From assembly GCA_002390845.1 (NCBI GenBank), contig DGQT01000075.1, positions 1 to 14,863 on the forward strand: a DNA stretch of 14,863 nucleotides. Reading direction: 5' to 3'. Shown here in pieces: positions 7,354 through 13,059 of this stretch. This stretch comes from Chitinophagaceae bacterium UBA4407. GTDB taxonomy: Bacteria; Bacteroidota; Bacteroidia; Chitinophagales; Chitinophagaceae. The stretch's first letter is position 1, and each line of letters opens with the position of its first letter. The notes below the pieces were generated by a model. The model worked only from the letters and a program-made list of their open reading frames with translations, did no database searches and was not told the DNA's origin. Made by a program: the position numbers and the translations under genes.

Positions 7354-8256
7354 TTAGATTGGCATCAAATTAAACTTGTAAACCCCTTGTGTTAAAATCT
7401 CCAAATAAATCATCGATAACCAATTTGCAAACTTGTCATTTAATGCTTCAAAAAATAATTCACTGTCAAAATTAATATTGCTAATATTATCTCCTCTGTC
7501 ATACTGGAAATGAAAGTATCTGTTTCTCAGTGTTATCATAAAATCCAAAAGATATTTGTATTCTATTTGAATAAGTGAACCGTTGTCGTGATGGTCGAAT
7601 TCTTTGCAAAGCTTTTGTATAATTTTTATTTTCTGCTTGTCATATAACTCCTCTCCAACATAAGTATCAATAGTTGTCCTGCAAATGAGAAGGCTTTTTT
7701 CAAATAAAGAACTTACAAATTCTCTAAAAAACTTTAGCTGTCCTTGTTCTTTATTTACAAAAAAATCTTTAAAGGTGTCGAACGATGTGTAAAAACCAAC
7801 AACCCTTGAAGAATAGGATATAGGAAAACTATAAGACATGAATTCTAAGGCACGATACAAGTGTAAAAAAGCAGAAGTATGATTATTTCTTTTTTTATTG
7901 AAAAAGTAGAGGATGAACTCTGTTAGTAATTCATCAAATAAAGCTTTGTTTCGTCTATTTTTCTTAAAGTACCATTCAAGGTCGCCAATTCCGAATTCAT
8001 TATTGAGCCAAATTCCAATTGGATTATCTACAGTTCTATCAACAAAGACATCAGTAATTTTTGAGTAGCAAATCTTTTGGCTAAAAAGTTCTTCGAACTG
8101 ATGGTGTTTAAAATCTAAAGTTCCAAGCAAAATTCGAAATAAAATGGATTCAGTCGAAGGGCTTGCACCGATACGCATTGTATCCGGAAGACTTTGCTCT
8201 ATTTCTGTCCCAATATTTCCGTAGAATGTGAAACCATTAAAAGTGTATGAATCCAT
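7354..8256 (-). CDS. HEPN-motif protein, second gene of a putative defence operon
   Basis: 300-aa mostly helical protein of unknown function. The C-terminal part contains R244-NRYF-H249, an R-X4-H motif like the ribonuclease active site of HEPN domains, set in a hydrophobic helix (MITLRNRYFHF). A second recognisable block is HTSAFLHLYRALEFMSYSFP near residues 126-145, a pattern I associate with uncharacterised defence-linked proteins. There is no signal peptide or clear membrane segment. It starts 2 nt after the stop of the ParB/DUF262-like gene, so the two are cotranscribed and probably cofunctional. A plausible role is RNA cleavage triggered by, or held in check by, the partner. The gene is A/T-rich and has few close relatives that I can name. 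Whether this is a true HEPN fold needs a profile or structure comparison. Confidence 0.6.
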   Translation of the reverse strand: MDSYTFNGFTFYGNIGTEIEQSLPDTMRIGASPSTESILFRILLGTLDFKHHQFEELFSQKICYSKITDVFVDRTVDNPIGIWLNNEFGIGDLEWYFKKNRRNKALFDELLTEFILYFFNKKRNNHTSAFLHLYRALEFMSYSFPISYSSRVVGFYTSFDTFKDFFVNKEQGQLKFFREFVSSLFEKSLLICRTTIDTYVGEELYDKQKIKIIQKLCKEFDHHDNGSLIQIEYKYLLDFMITLRNRYFHFQYDRGDNISNINFDSELFFEALNDKFANWLSMIYLEILTQGVYKFNLMPI

Positions 8257-8258
8257 AA

Positions 8259-9287
8259 TTACATAAATAGCATTGAAGCCTGTGAAATACTATCTTCAAT
8301 TTCAGGTTGTGAATAGGGTTTCATTACATCATATTTTGAAATGAAATATTGAACAGTTAGCCTTCTTAAATGTCCTAATTTAATTTTGGATATGTCAAAG
8401 CTTTCAAAAGATAGTTCAAATTTCTCTAGCATTTCCTTGAAACTTTCTTTTGTCTCAACTTTAATAGTATTATAAGATTTACCTATGCCAGCGCAGAAAC
8501 CAATCAGGTTGTTGGGTTGTTTAAACCATTTTAGCGAATATTCTTCATCAATAAATTCTTCAATCTTTTCAATGACTTTAGTGAACTGAGATTCAGTTTG
8601 TGTGACACTTGATTCAATTATTTTATCCGCAATAAGTTCATCCATTTTTGATTCGATAATCTTTTGATTATCGATATTAACCGATTCACTTAAATAAGAA
8701 ATATAGCCTTTTATAATGTCGTCTTTATCAAAAGAACCTTTTATTCTTTTTTTGCTTCTTGCTTTCTCTGTTTGTATGGCGATTGGTAAATTTTCAAAGT
8801 CAAAAATATTGTGAGCTAATACTTCAATTTGATGCCTAGCAGACATTGGTTTTTGCCCATTATTTAGCGTAATCATTCTGTATAGTAGCCTATCATCTGA
8901 ATCAGAAACAAGCAAATTGATATAAATGTCGAAATCCTTTATTTCATCTTTATATGCCCGTTTCAGAGTATTTAGTCTTTGAATACCATCAAGAATGTAT
9001 AAATTTTCTTTTTGCTCTTCCAAAAGCGTTATTATTTCTTCTTTTGACTTACCTACATATTCTGCTACGGACGGTAGTACTAAAGCAATTGTGATAGCTG
9101 GCATAACACATCCAAGTACAATATCACGCTCAAGTTTTTGATAAAATTTTTCATCTACTTTCTTTCGTTGTGCGTAATACTTGTCAATTTGCGGAAGAAA
9201 ATTTTTGACCGCATATTCATAGCTTGTCTTACCGCTACAAAAAATGCTTTTCACAACTTTATCATAGCCTTTGTCGAATAGTTCCAT
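8259..9287 (-). CDS. ParB/DUF262-like (DGQHR-type) protein, first gene of a putative defence operon
   Basis: 342-aa cytoplasmic protein. The core motif YILDGIQRLNTL (residues 97-108) matches the DGQQR signature of the ParB/Srx-like fold in DUF262, GmrS and DGQHR proteins, except that the first Gln is Ile (D100-G-I-Q-R104). A second block, LNNGQKPMSARHQIE (141-155), matches the LN-GG-xxLS-E segment that follows in DUF262. The N-terminal block LGCVMPAITIALV resembles the substrate loop before it. These domains bind or hydrolyse nucleotides, or act on DNA, in GmrSD and Dnd-type systems. The C-terminal 170 residues are helical and unassigned. The start is ATG 9287. A plausible -7 box lies at 9354-9361. 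The HEPN-type gene follows after 2 nt. I could not match the pair to a named system. Confidence 0.65.
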   Translation of the reverse strand: MELFDKGYDKVVKSIFCSGKTSYEYAVKNFLPQIDKYYAQRKKVDEKFYQKLERDIVLGCVMPAITIALVLPSVAEYVGKSKEEIITLLEEQKENLYILDGIQRLNTLKRAYKDEIKDFDIYINLLVSDSDDRLLYRMITLNNGQKPMSARHQIEVLAHNIFDFENLPIAIQTEKARSKKRIKGSFDKDDIIKGYISYLSESVNIDNQKIIESKMDELIADKIIESSVTQTESQFTKVIEKIEEFIDEEYSLKWFKQPNNLIGFCAGIGKSYNTIKVETKESFKEMLEKFELSFESFDISKIKLGHLRRLTVQYFISKYDVMKPYSQPEIEDSISQASMLFM

Positions 9288-9775
9288 AAATTTTTATTTT
9301 TCTTTTATAAATCCTCTTAGAATGATAATGCTTATCAAAACTTGCGCACAACCCAAAAATAGATGAAGGGTTTACCATTTTTTAGCTAGCGCTTATTTTT
9401 TTGTCGTGCTGATTTTTATTGGTCTTTAAAAATATACGAAAGTTTTTAAAATATATTATTACTCTTCATATTTTTATATAATTCATTTTTTTTGCAGTTC
9501 TGTTGTTGTTTAAGTTGTTTTGCAGGGCATCTTGAACTTTTGGTAAATGCCCTTTTGTAAAGGGCTTCAAAACCAGACTTATCGTTATCAGCAATAACAA
9601 AAAATTTAAGTAGCTAATTTTTTTGTAGTAAAAAATTTAATTGATTTCGATAACTCCTTTCATAGAATGGTTTTTATCTTAAGTTCCAGGTCACCGTTAG
9701 GAAAACCTTGAACATCAAGAAGGCTAAAGCGAATTGATGGTAGTAGCGACCAATATCGGAGATAGCTAATAAGTT
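9288..9775. other. A/T-rich spacer between the two defence-like gene groups
   Basis: 488 bp without an intact gene. It holds a possible -7 box for the ParB-like gene (9354-9361), a perfect small hairpin at 9549-9565 (GCCCTTT/AAAGGGC), and two minus-strand open stretches without start codons at 9446-9613 and 9660-9773. Their translations look somewhat protein-like (FFVIADNDKSGFEALYKRAF; then GDLELKIKTIL at a C-terminus). They may be remnants of lost genes, but chance open frames in A/T-rich DNA are equally possible. Confidence 0.45.
9354..9361 (-). promoter_or_regulatory. Possible -7 box for the ParB-like/HEPN operon
   Basis: On the minus strand TATTTTTG matches the Bacteroidota TAnnTTTG consensus exactly and would give a leader of about 60 nt. 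I found no TTTG at the right distance for the -33 box, so this is weak. Confidence 0.3.
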
Positions 9776-10549
9776 TTATGGCTTAAAGAAGTCATTATGA
9801 ATTTTCAATTGTTCTTTTGATGGTAAAAATTTATCTGGCAAATGAATGAGTTTACCTTCCAGTTTGATAAAGTTTGTATTGATTATCTCTGAAGCATTTT
9901 TCTTCTGAAGCTTCGATGAAATTTTAATTTTATAATCTTCTGCATTTATTGTAATTAAGCCAGCATCAAAAGCTTTATCATGTAAAGCATTTAAACAAAG
10001 CCCGTTCATTGGATTCAATCTGTTCTTCTCATCTTTACTCCAGGGTACGATATGACTTGCAATTAAAAGCTCTTTGTTACTTATTCCGGTAATACAACAA
10101 GTGTTGTTATAAGTCGCCAATACAACTGTTCTAAAAATAGATTGATTAACCCTTGTATTTACAATTCTTTTCTTATTCAATCCTTCTTTGGAAAAATCTA
10201 CTAAATCAACGTCATTTAATTTTTCAATTGTGGTATGTTTTACTTTGGCTAAAAGTTTTTCGCTTTCAATTAAAGCAATATCCCAGTTGTTATAAAATTC
10301 ATCCCAAATCTGTTTATCCAGTTTACTTGCATTAGATGCGCCTTTTATTCCGCGTTCCTTAAGGGTAGGATCAAAGCTTGCAAAATTTCCTAATTTCAAG
10401 GCAATAGAAGAAGGACTTCTGCCAATTAAATTTGCAAGTTGTATAATATCTGGATTACGCCCATGCATTTTACCAAAAGGCATTTTACAATATAGATTTA
10501 TTGCAAGTACAAGCTCATCTCTTGTCCATAGTTTTTGCCCTTCTTTCAT
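9776..10549 (-). CDS. HNH endonuclease (HNH_2 type), probable restriction nuclease
   Basis: 257-aa protein with a C-terminal HNH nuclease. The residues are intact: H166 in LLIASHIVPW, N182 in MNGLCL, and H190-D191 in ALHDKAFD, with CCITG at 151-155 just before. This ASHI...NGLCLN.LHDKAFD pattern is the HNH_2 family often annotated as restriction endonuclease and often found next to cytosine methyltransferases and vsr. The N-terminal 80 residues (WTRDELVLAINLYCKMPFG, then SPSSIALKL) look like a small helical DNA-binding domain. The start ATG overlaps the stop of the 79-aa gene in ATGA, which indicates translational coupling. No methyltransferase is in view, so an active enzyme would need protection from elsewhere, or be modification-dependent, or be inactive. 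Confidence 0.82.
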   Translation of the reverse strand: MKEGQKLWTRDELVLAINLYCKMPFGKMHGRNPDIIQLANLIGRSPSSIALKLGNFASFDPTLKERGIKGASNASKLDKQIWDEFYNNWDIALIESEKLLAKVKHTTIEKLNDVDLVDFSKEGLNKKRIVNTRVNQSIFRTVVLATYNNTCCITGISNKELLIASHIVPWSKDEKNRLNPMNGLCLNALHDKAFDAGLITINAEDYKIKISSKLQKKNASEIINTNFIKLEGKLIHLPDKFLPSKEQLKIHNDFFKP

Positions 10550-10785
10550 AAATTACTCCATTGGCTTATTTTAAAAATAGTAAAATACTGAATTGAATCT
10601 ATGTACTCCAATGGTGAATTAACACCCCATTCAATGTCTTTGTGAAGATATTCAAACTCCTTTGCCCATTGTATAAATTGAGAAAATTTCTCCCGGCTAT
10701 CTTCTGTACTGTAATTTTCGTTTGCGGCAATAAATGCAATATCAGCAACAGTTTCGCACAATGAATAAATTTTATTGTTGGTCAT
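10546..10785 (-). CDS. Small acidic protein coupled to the HNH nuclease
   Basis: 79-aa soluble acidic protein. The visible pattern is FIQWAKEFEYLHKDIEWG followed by a Y-x-D-x-I-x-x-F segment, a helical layout I have seen in short uncharacterised proteins of Bacteroidota and mobile elements. I cannot name a family. Its TGA stop overlaps the HNH start codon, so it is translated just before the nuclease. The pair could be subunits, or this could be an inhibitor or specificity partner. It starts 15 bp after the end of the broken XRE gene. Confidence 0.65.
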   Translation of the reverse strand: MTNNKIYSLCETVADIAFIAANENYSTEDSREKFSQFIQWAKEFEYLHKDIEWGVNSPLEYIDSIQYFTIFKISQWSNL

Positions 10786-10800
10786 ATAGTGAAATTATAG

Positions 10801-10914
10801 TCAAGTTATAAATGTTCTGTCAACTTCAGCTTTAAATGCGACAGCTTCCTATGTGAGATTTTTTTCAGTACGTAATTCCTTTATTCTCTCACCAATTTTT
10901 ACCTGTATATCCAT
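10801..10914 (-). pseudogene. Broken XRE/controller-type HTH regulator
   Basis: Reading the minus strand from ATG 10914 gives IGERIKELRTEKNLT, then TAG (10849-10851), then EAVAFKAEVDRTFIT and TGA (10801-10803). This is the first half of an XRE-family helix-turn-helix: the TAG stands where the family has Gln in the (L-S/T)-Q-E-A-(V/L)-A motif, so one C-to-T change explains it. After FIT the reading frame does not continue into the expected ExG segment, so the 3' half is also lost, probably by deletion. Controller (C) proteins of restriction-modification systems are of this class and lie next to the nuclease gene, as here. The similarity is read by eye; I rate the identification as strong because frame, order and spacing of the motif are all preserved. 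Confidence 0.72.
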
Positions 10915-10929
10915 CCGGTAAAAATGGCG

Positions 10930-10966
10930 AACGTGACTGATAATACATTTGCTTATAAGTCACGTT
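10930..10966. promoter_or_regulatory. 37-bp operator-like dyad before the broken regulator
   Basis: AACGTGACT-g-ATAA (10930-10943) and TTAT-a-AGTCACGTT (10953-10966) are 14-bp arms with one mismatched position around a 9-bp centre. The dyad lies 16 bp upstream of the regulator start codon and just after the vsr stop. On the minus strand the arms contain GACTTATA and TATCAGTC, which recall the GACT/AGTC half-sites of C-protein boxes. An alternative is a terminator for vsr, but no T tract follows on the minus strand. Confidence 0.5.
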
Positions 10967-10985
10967 GCATAAGTTCTGATAATCT

Positions 10986-11399
10986 TTATAAGAATTTCTT
11001 CAGGAGAGCGATAAGTGTTTTTTCAACCCTAGCAGGTTTCAAACTACATTCCCAGATGGTAATTACCTTCCATCCGGCTTTCTTTAAAGCCTTAACAGCT
11101 TTTACATTATTGGCTGTATTATAACTGATCTTATTCAGCCACCATTCCGTTCTGGTTTTGGGTATTACGTAATATTTGCAATTGGCATGTCCATGCCAGA
11201 AACAACCATGTATAAAAATTACGGTTTTGAATTTGGGTAAAACAAGGTCGGGTTTACCGGGCAGGGTTTTATCGTGCAGTTTATAACGAAAGCCTTGCGC
11301 ATGCAAAAATTTACGCACCACTATTTCAGGCTTGGTGTTCTTGCCTTTAATCTGGCTCATATTGTAACTCCGTATTTCCTTGCTGTGCACATCTGCCAT
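10986..11399 (-). CDS. vsr: Very-short-patch repair endonuclease Vsr
   Basis: 137-aa strand-nicking endonuclease that cuts 5' of the T in T-G mismatches left by deamination of 5-methylcytosine. It is complete: the N-terminal MSQIKGKNTKPE block, catalytic D51 in GKPDLVLPK, H64 and H69 in IFIHGCFWHGH, and the zinc ligands C66, H71, C74 and C118 (IWEC) are all present. The numbering of D51, H64 and H69 equals that of E. coli Vsr. The family normally travels with a 5-methylcytosine methyltransferase, and none is in the window. It is divergent from the 11551 gene, with a 151-bp shared control region. TAACTTTG at 11404-11411 on the minus strand would place transcription start almost at the ATG. Confidence 0.95.
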   Translation of the reverse strand: MADVHSKEIRSYNMSQIKGKNTKPEIVVRKFLHAQGFRYKLHDKTLPGKPDLVLPKFKTVIFIHGCFWHGHANCKYYVIPKTRTEWWLNKISYNTANNVKAVKALKKAGWKVITIWECSLKPARVEKTLIALLKKFL

Positions 11400-11403
11400 A
11401 TTT

Positions 11404-11411
11404 CAAAGTTA
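11404..11411 (-). promoter_or_regulatory. -7 box for vsr, suggesting a leaderless transcript
   Basis: TAACTTTG on the minus strand matches TAnnTTTG exactly and ends only 4 nt before the vsr ATG. A clear -33 TTTG is not seen at the usual distance. If used, transcription would begin at or next to the start codon. Confidence 0.4.
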
Positions 11412-11449
11412 CCCCCGGAAACTTATAAAGCTTATCCCTTCCTCCCCCG

Positions 11450-11482
11450 GTGAAAAATCACGCCCCTTCCGTGAAAAATCAC
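11450..11482. promoter_or_regulatory. Twin palindromes 21 bp apart in the divergent control region
   Basis: GTGAAAAATCAC occurs at 11450-11461 and again, identical, at 11471-11482. Each copy is a GTGA-N4-TCAC palindrome, and their 21-bp offset is two helical turns, so both face the same side of the DNA. The second copy abuts the -33 element of the promoter at 11483-11514. This is the arrangement of a cooperative regulator site. The N4 spacing differs from the N6 of CRP/FNR sites. It may control the 11551 gene, vsr or both. Confidence 0.65.
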
Positions 11483-11514
11483 CTTGTACAGGCTGCAGTA
11501 TTTTCCTAACCTTG
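11483..11514 (+). promoter_or_regulatory. Promoter of the 11551 gene
   Basis: CTTG at 11483-11486 and TAACCTTG at 11507-11514 are each one base from the Bacteroidota -33 TTTG and -7 TAnnTTTG boxes, with 20 bp between. The expected start would leave a leader of about 30 nt before ATG 11551. Confidence 0.5.
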
Positions 11515-11550
11515 TTATGTAATTATTTTTTCATCATTAAACTTTTAAAA

Positions 11551-12297
11551 ATGGCATCAACATCAGAAACAGGCCATGCAAAGAACATCGCCCATTTTCA
11601 AAGCCTCATCAGTTTTTGTACAGGTTACGGTGCAACCTACAATCCCGTTAAAGCAGCCATCAAGGTTACCAGCATGAAAGCCAGGTTACAGGCCGTACAA
11701 ACTGCGGTCAGCGATCTTGCCACCGCAAACACAGCTTATCAGAATGCGGTCAATGCAAGGTTCACTGCATTTGCAGATTTACGGTCACTTGCTACAAGGG
11801 TAATAAATGCGTTGGCCGTATCAGGGGCAACACCGGCAACCCTTGCCGATGCAAAAACATTCAATCGTAAAATTCAGGGTAAAAGGGCATCCACGCCAAA
11901 AGAAGCAACGCCTCCGGCAGATACCCCGCCGGGTACACCTGCAAAAGATACGGTATCTGCAAGCCAGCAGAGTTACGATAAACTCATTGAGCATTTTTCA
12001 AACATTTTAGAGTTATTGGCGCAGGAGCCGCTTTATGTTCCTAATGAAACAGCTTTGCAACTTGCCGCACTGCAATCATTCAGGGACAATTTGGCTGATT
12101 TAAACAACGCGGTCATAACCGCTTATACACCCGCAAGCAATAAACTTATAGCAAGAGATCAGCTCATGTATGCACCCGGCACAGGTATGGTAGATATCGG
12201 GCTCGATGCGAAAAGCTATGTCAAAGCCCTGTTTGGCTCCACAAGTCCGCAGTACAAACAGGTAAATGCACTTAAATTCAGAAATATATATAGGTAA
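11551..12297 (+). CDS. Uncharacterised Bacteroidota-type helical protein
   Basis: 248-aa soluble protein with no signal peptide or membrane segment. The N-terminal motif ETGHAKNIAHFQSLISFCTG and a C-terminal SYVKALFGSTSPQYKQV block seem to be the conserved ends. I recall similar proteins in Flavobacterium and Chitinophaga relatives, none with a known function. Two helical halves (about 20-110 and 150-248) are joined by a Pro/Thr/Lys-rich linker near 118-145. The open frame extends upstream to 11380, but the ATG at 11551 is chosen because it starts the conserved motif, follows an A/T-rich leader and sits after a fitting promoter. A hairpin follows at 12321-12347, then the 21-bp tandem array. 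Transcription is probably controlled by the twin palindromes. Confidence 0.82.
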   Translation: MASTSETGHAKNIAHFQSLISFCTGYGATYNPVKAAIKVTSMKARLQAVQTAVSDLATANTAYQNAVNARFTAFADLRSLATRVINALAVSGATPATLADAKTFNRKIQGKRASTPKEATPPADTPPGTPAKDTVSASQQSYDKLIEHFSNILELLAQEPLYVPNETALQLAALQSFRDNLADLNNAVITAYTPASNKLIARDQLMYAPGTGMVDIGLDAKSYVKALFGSTSPQYKQVNALKFRNIYR

Positions 12298-12320
12298 AAA
12301 AGCGGGTCTGTTCTGCCGTT

Positions 12321-12347
12321 ATAGCCTGCTTTAAAAAGGCAGGCTAT
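12321..12347 (+). terminator. Hairpin after the 11551 gene
   Basis: ATAGCCTGC (12321-12329) pairs perfectly with GCAGGCTAT (12339-12347) around a 9-nt loop, 24 bp after the stop codon. The following sequence is A/T-rich but not a T run, so it may be a weak terminator or a stabilising 3' hairpin. Confidence 0.55.
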
Positions 12348-12411
12348 ATTATTGTATAGAAAATAGCTCCACCCGTCATTTCGGTCAGCAGGCACGTCGA
12401 AGGGCATAACA

Positions 12412-12726
12412 CACACGAAGAATATTGGTACACGTACAAAGAAAGTTGGCATCCGTACAAAGAAAGTTGGCATCCGCACGAAGAATGTCGGCATCCGTAC
12501 GAAGAATGTCGGTATCCGCACGAAGAAAGTTGGCATCCGCACGAAGAAAGTTGGCATCCGCACGAAGAAAGTTGGCATCCGCACGAAGAAAGTTGGCATC
12601 CGCACAAAGAAAGTTGGCATCCGCACGAAGAAAGTTGATACACGCATGAAGAAAGTTGGCATCCGCACGAAGAAAGTTGATACACGCATGAAGAAAGTTG
12701 ATATACGTACGAAGAAAGTCATCGGC
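12412..12726. repeat. 21-bp tandem repeat array, fifteen units
   Basis: Exactly 15 units of 21 bp, with boundaries at 12412, 12433 and every 21 bp to 12706, without a single indel. The common unit is CGCACGAAGAAAG followed by TTGGCATC. Four identical units lie at 12517-12600, while end units vary (CGTACAAAG, AATGTCGG, TTGATACA forms), as expected if the centre is homogenised by slippage or unequal exchange. The unit lacks a stop codon in all six frames, giving heptads such as DANFLRA and MPTFFVR on the minus strand and ARRKLAS on the plus strand. The minus-strand frame continues upstream to 12834 but only with a TTG start inside another repeat. A DNA-level or RNA-level role is as likely as a protein one. 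Confidence 0.92.
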
Positions 12727-12827
12727 TGCACCAATAGCATTTTGTAGGTTCCTTTGCTTGCGCATCTTTTTTAATAGTGCGGGCAGATCAGCGTGAAACG
12801 GCTGTTTAAGCTCAATAAAAAATTCCC

Positions 12828-12890
12828 CGTACAAGTGAGTGACACAACAGCCGGTGCCATGAAAAACAAAAGCCTGTAATCAAAAAAAAT
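12828..12890 (+). repeat. Dispersed short repeat, copy G
   Basis: Shares 23 bp without change with copy B at 192-214, including the 19-nt core at 12830-12848, and further blocks (GGTGCCAT, AAAACAAAAGC) beyond. It lies between the tandem array and the terminator of the WG-repeat gene. Confidence 0.75.
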
Positions 12891-12909
12891 CCCCGCAAAT
12901 GCAGGGATT
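12882..12909 (-). terminator. Rho-independent terminator of the WG-repeat gene
   Basis: On the minus strand AATCCCTGC pairs with GCGGGGATT (one C-A mismatch) around AAATT-type loop bases, followed by eight T residues (plus-strand A tract 12882-12889). It lies about 150 bp after the stop of the WG-repeat gene, the only gene that reads toward it. Confidence 0.65.
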
Positions 12910-13059
12910 GATGAGTGGGATACAAAAATAGTTTAGTACACTCATCTTTGGTTTGGCTGGATGATTGGGGATAGATTACCCTGAAATTGTTTTTAGCAGT
13001 TTACTGTAGCTTATTGCAACTGCATTTCTCTCACCTGCACCGCGTAAAATGTCGCGCTG

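Larger units (their letters stand above)
12298..13059. other. Gene-free stretch with hairpin, tandem array and repeats
   Basis: 762 bp between the 11551 gene and the WG-repeat gene. In order it holds a terminator-like hairpin (12321-12347), the fifteen-unit 21-bp array (12412-12726), about 100 bp of unassigned sequence, the dispersed repeat copy G (12828-12890), and the terminator of the WG-repeat gene (12882-12909). Open frames of up to 174 codons cross the array on both strands, but they arise because the repeat unit has no stop in any frame. Confidence 0.65.

Noticed and set aside
7204..7395. 63-codon plus-strand frame
   Set aside because: Starts in a dispersed repeat, crosses hairpins and overlaps the end of the HEPN-type gene.
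10924..11124. 66-codon plus-strand frame
   Set aside because: Covers the dyad and is antisense to vsr.
11450..11482. CRP/FNR binding sites
   Set aside because: The half-sites are separated by 4 bp rather than 6, so the consensus does not fit.
11380..11550. N-terminal extension of the 248-aa protein
   Set aside because: It crosses the vsr start, the twin palindromes and the promoter; the conserved protein begins at 11551.
12412..12726. CRISPR array
   Set aside because: Units are contiguous 21-bp copies with no unique spacers, and no cas gene is near.
12216..12834. Minus-strand frames of 113-174 codons over the tandem array
   Set aside because: The 21-bp unit is open in all six frames; no good start or leader, and one frame starts with TTG inside a dispersed repeat. 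Not excluded as a peptide source, but not supported.
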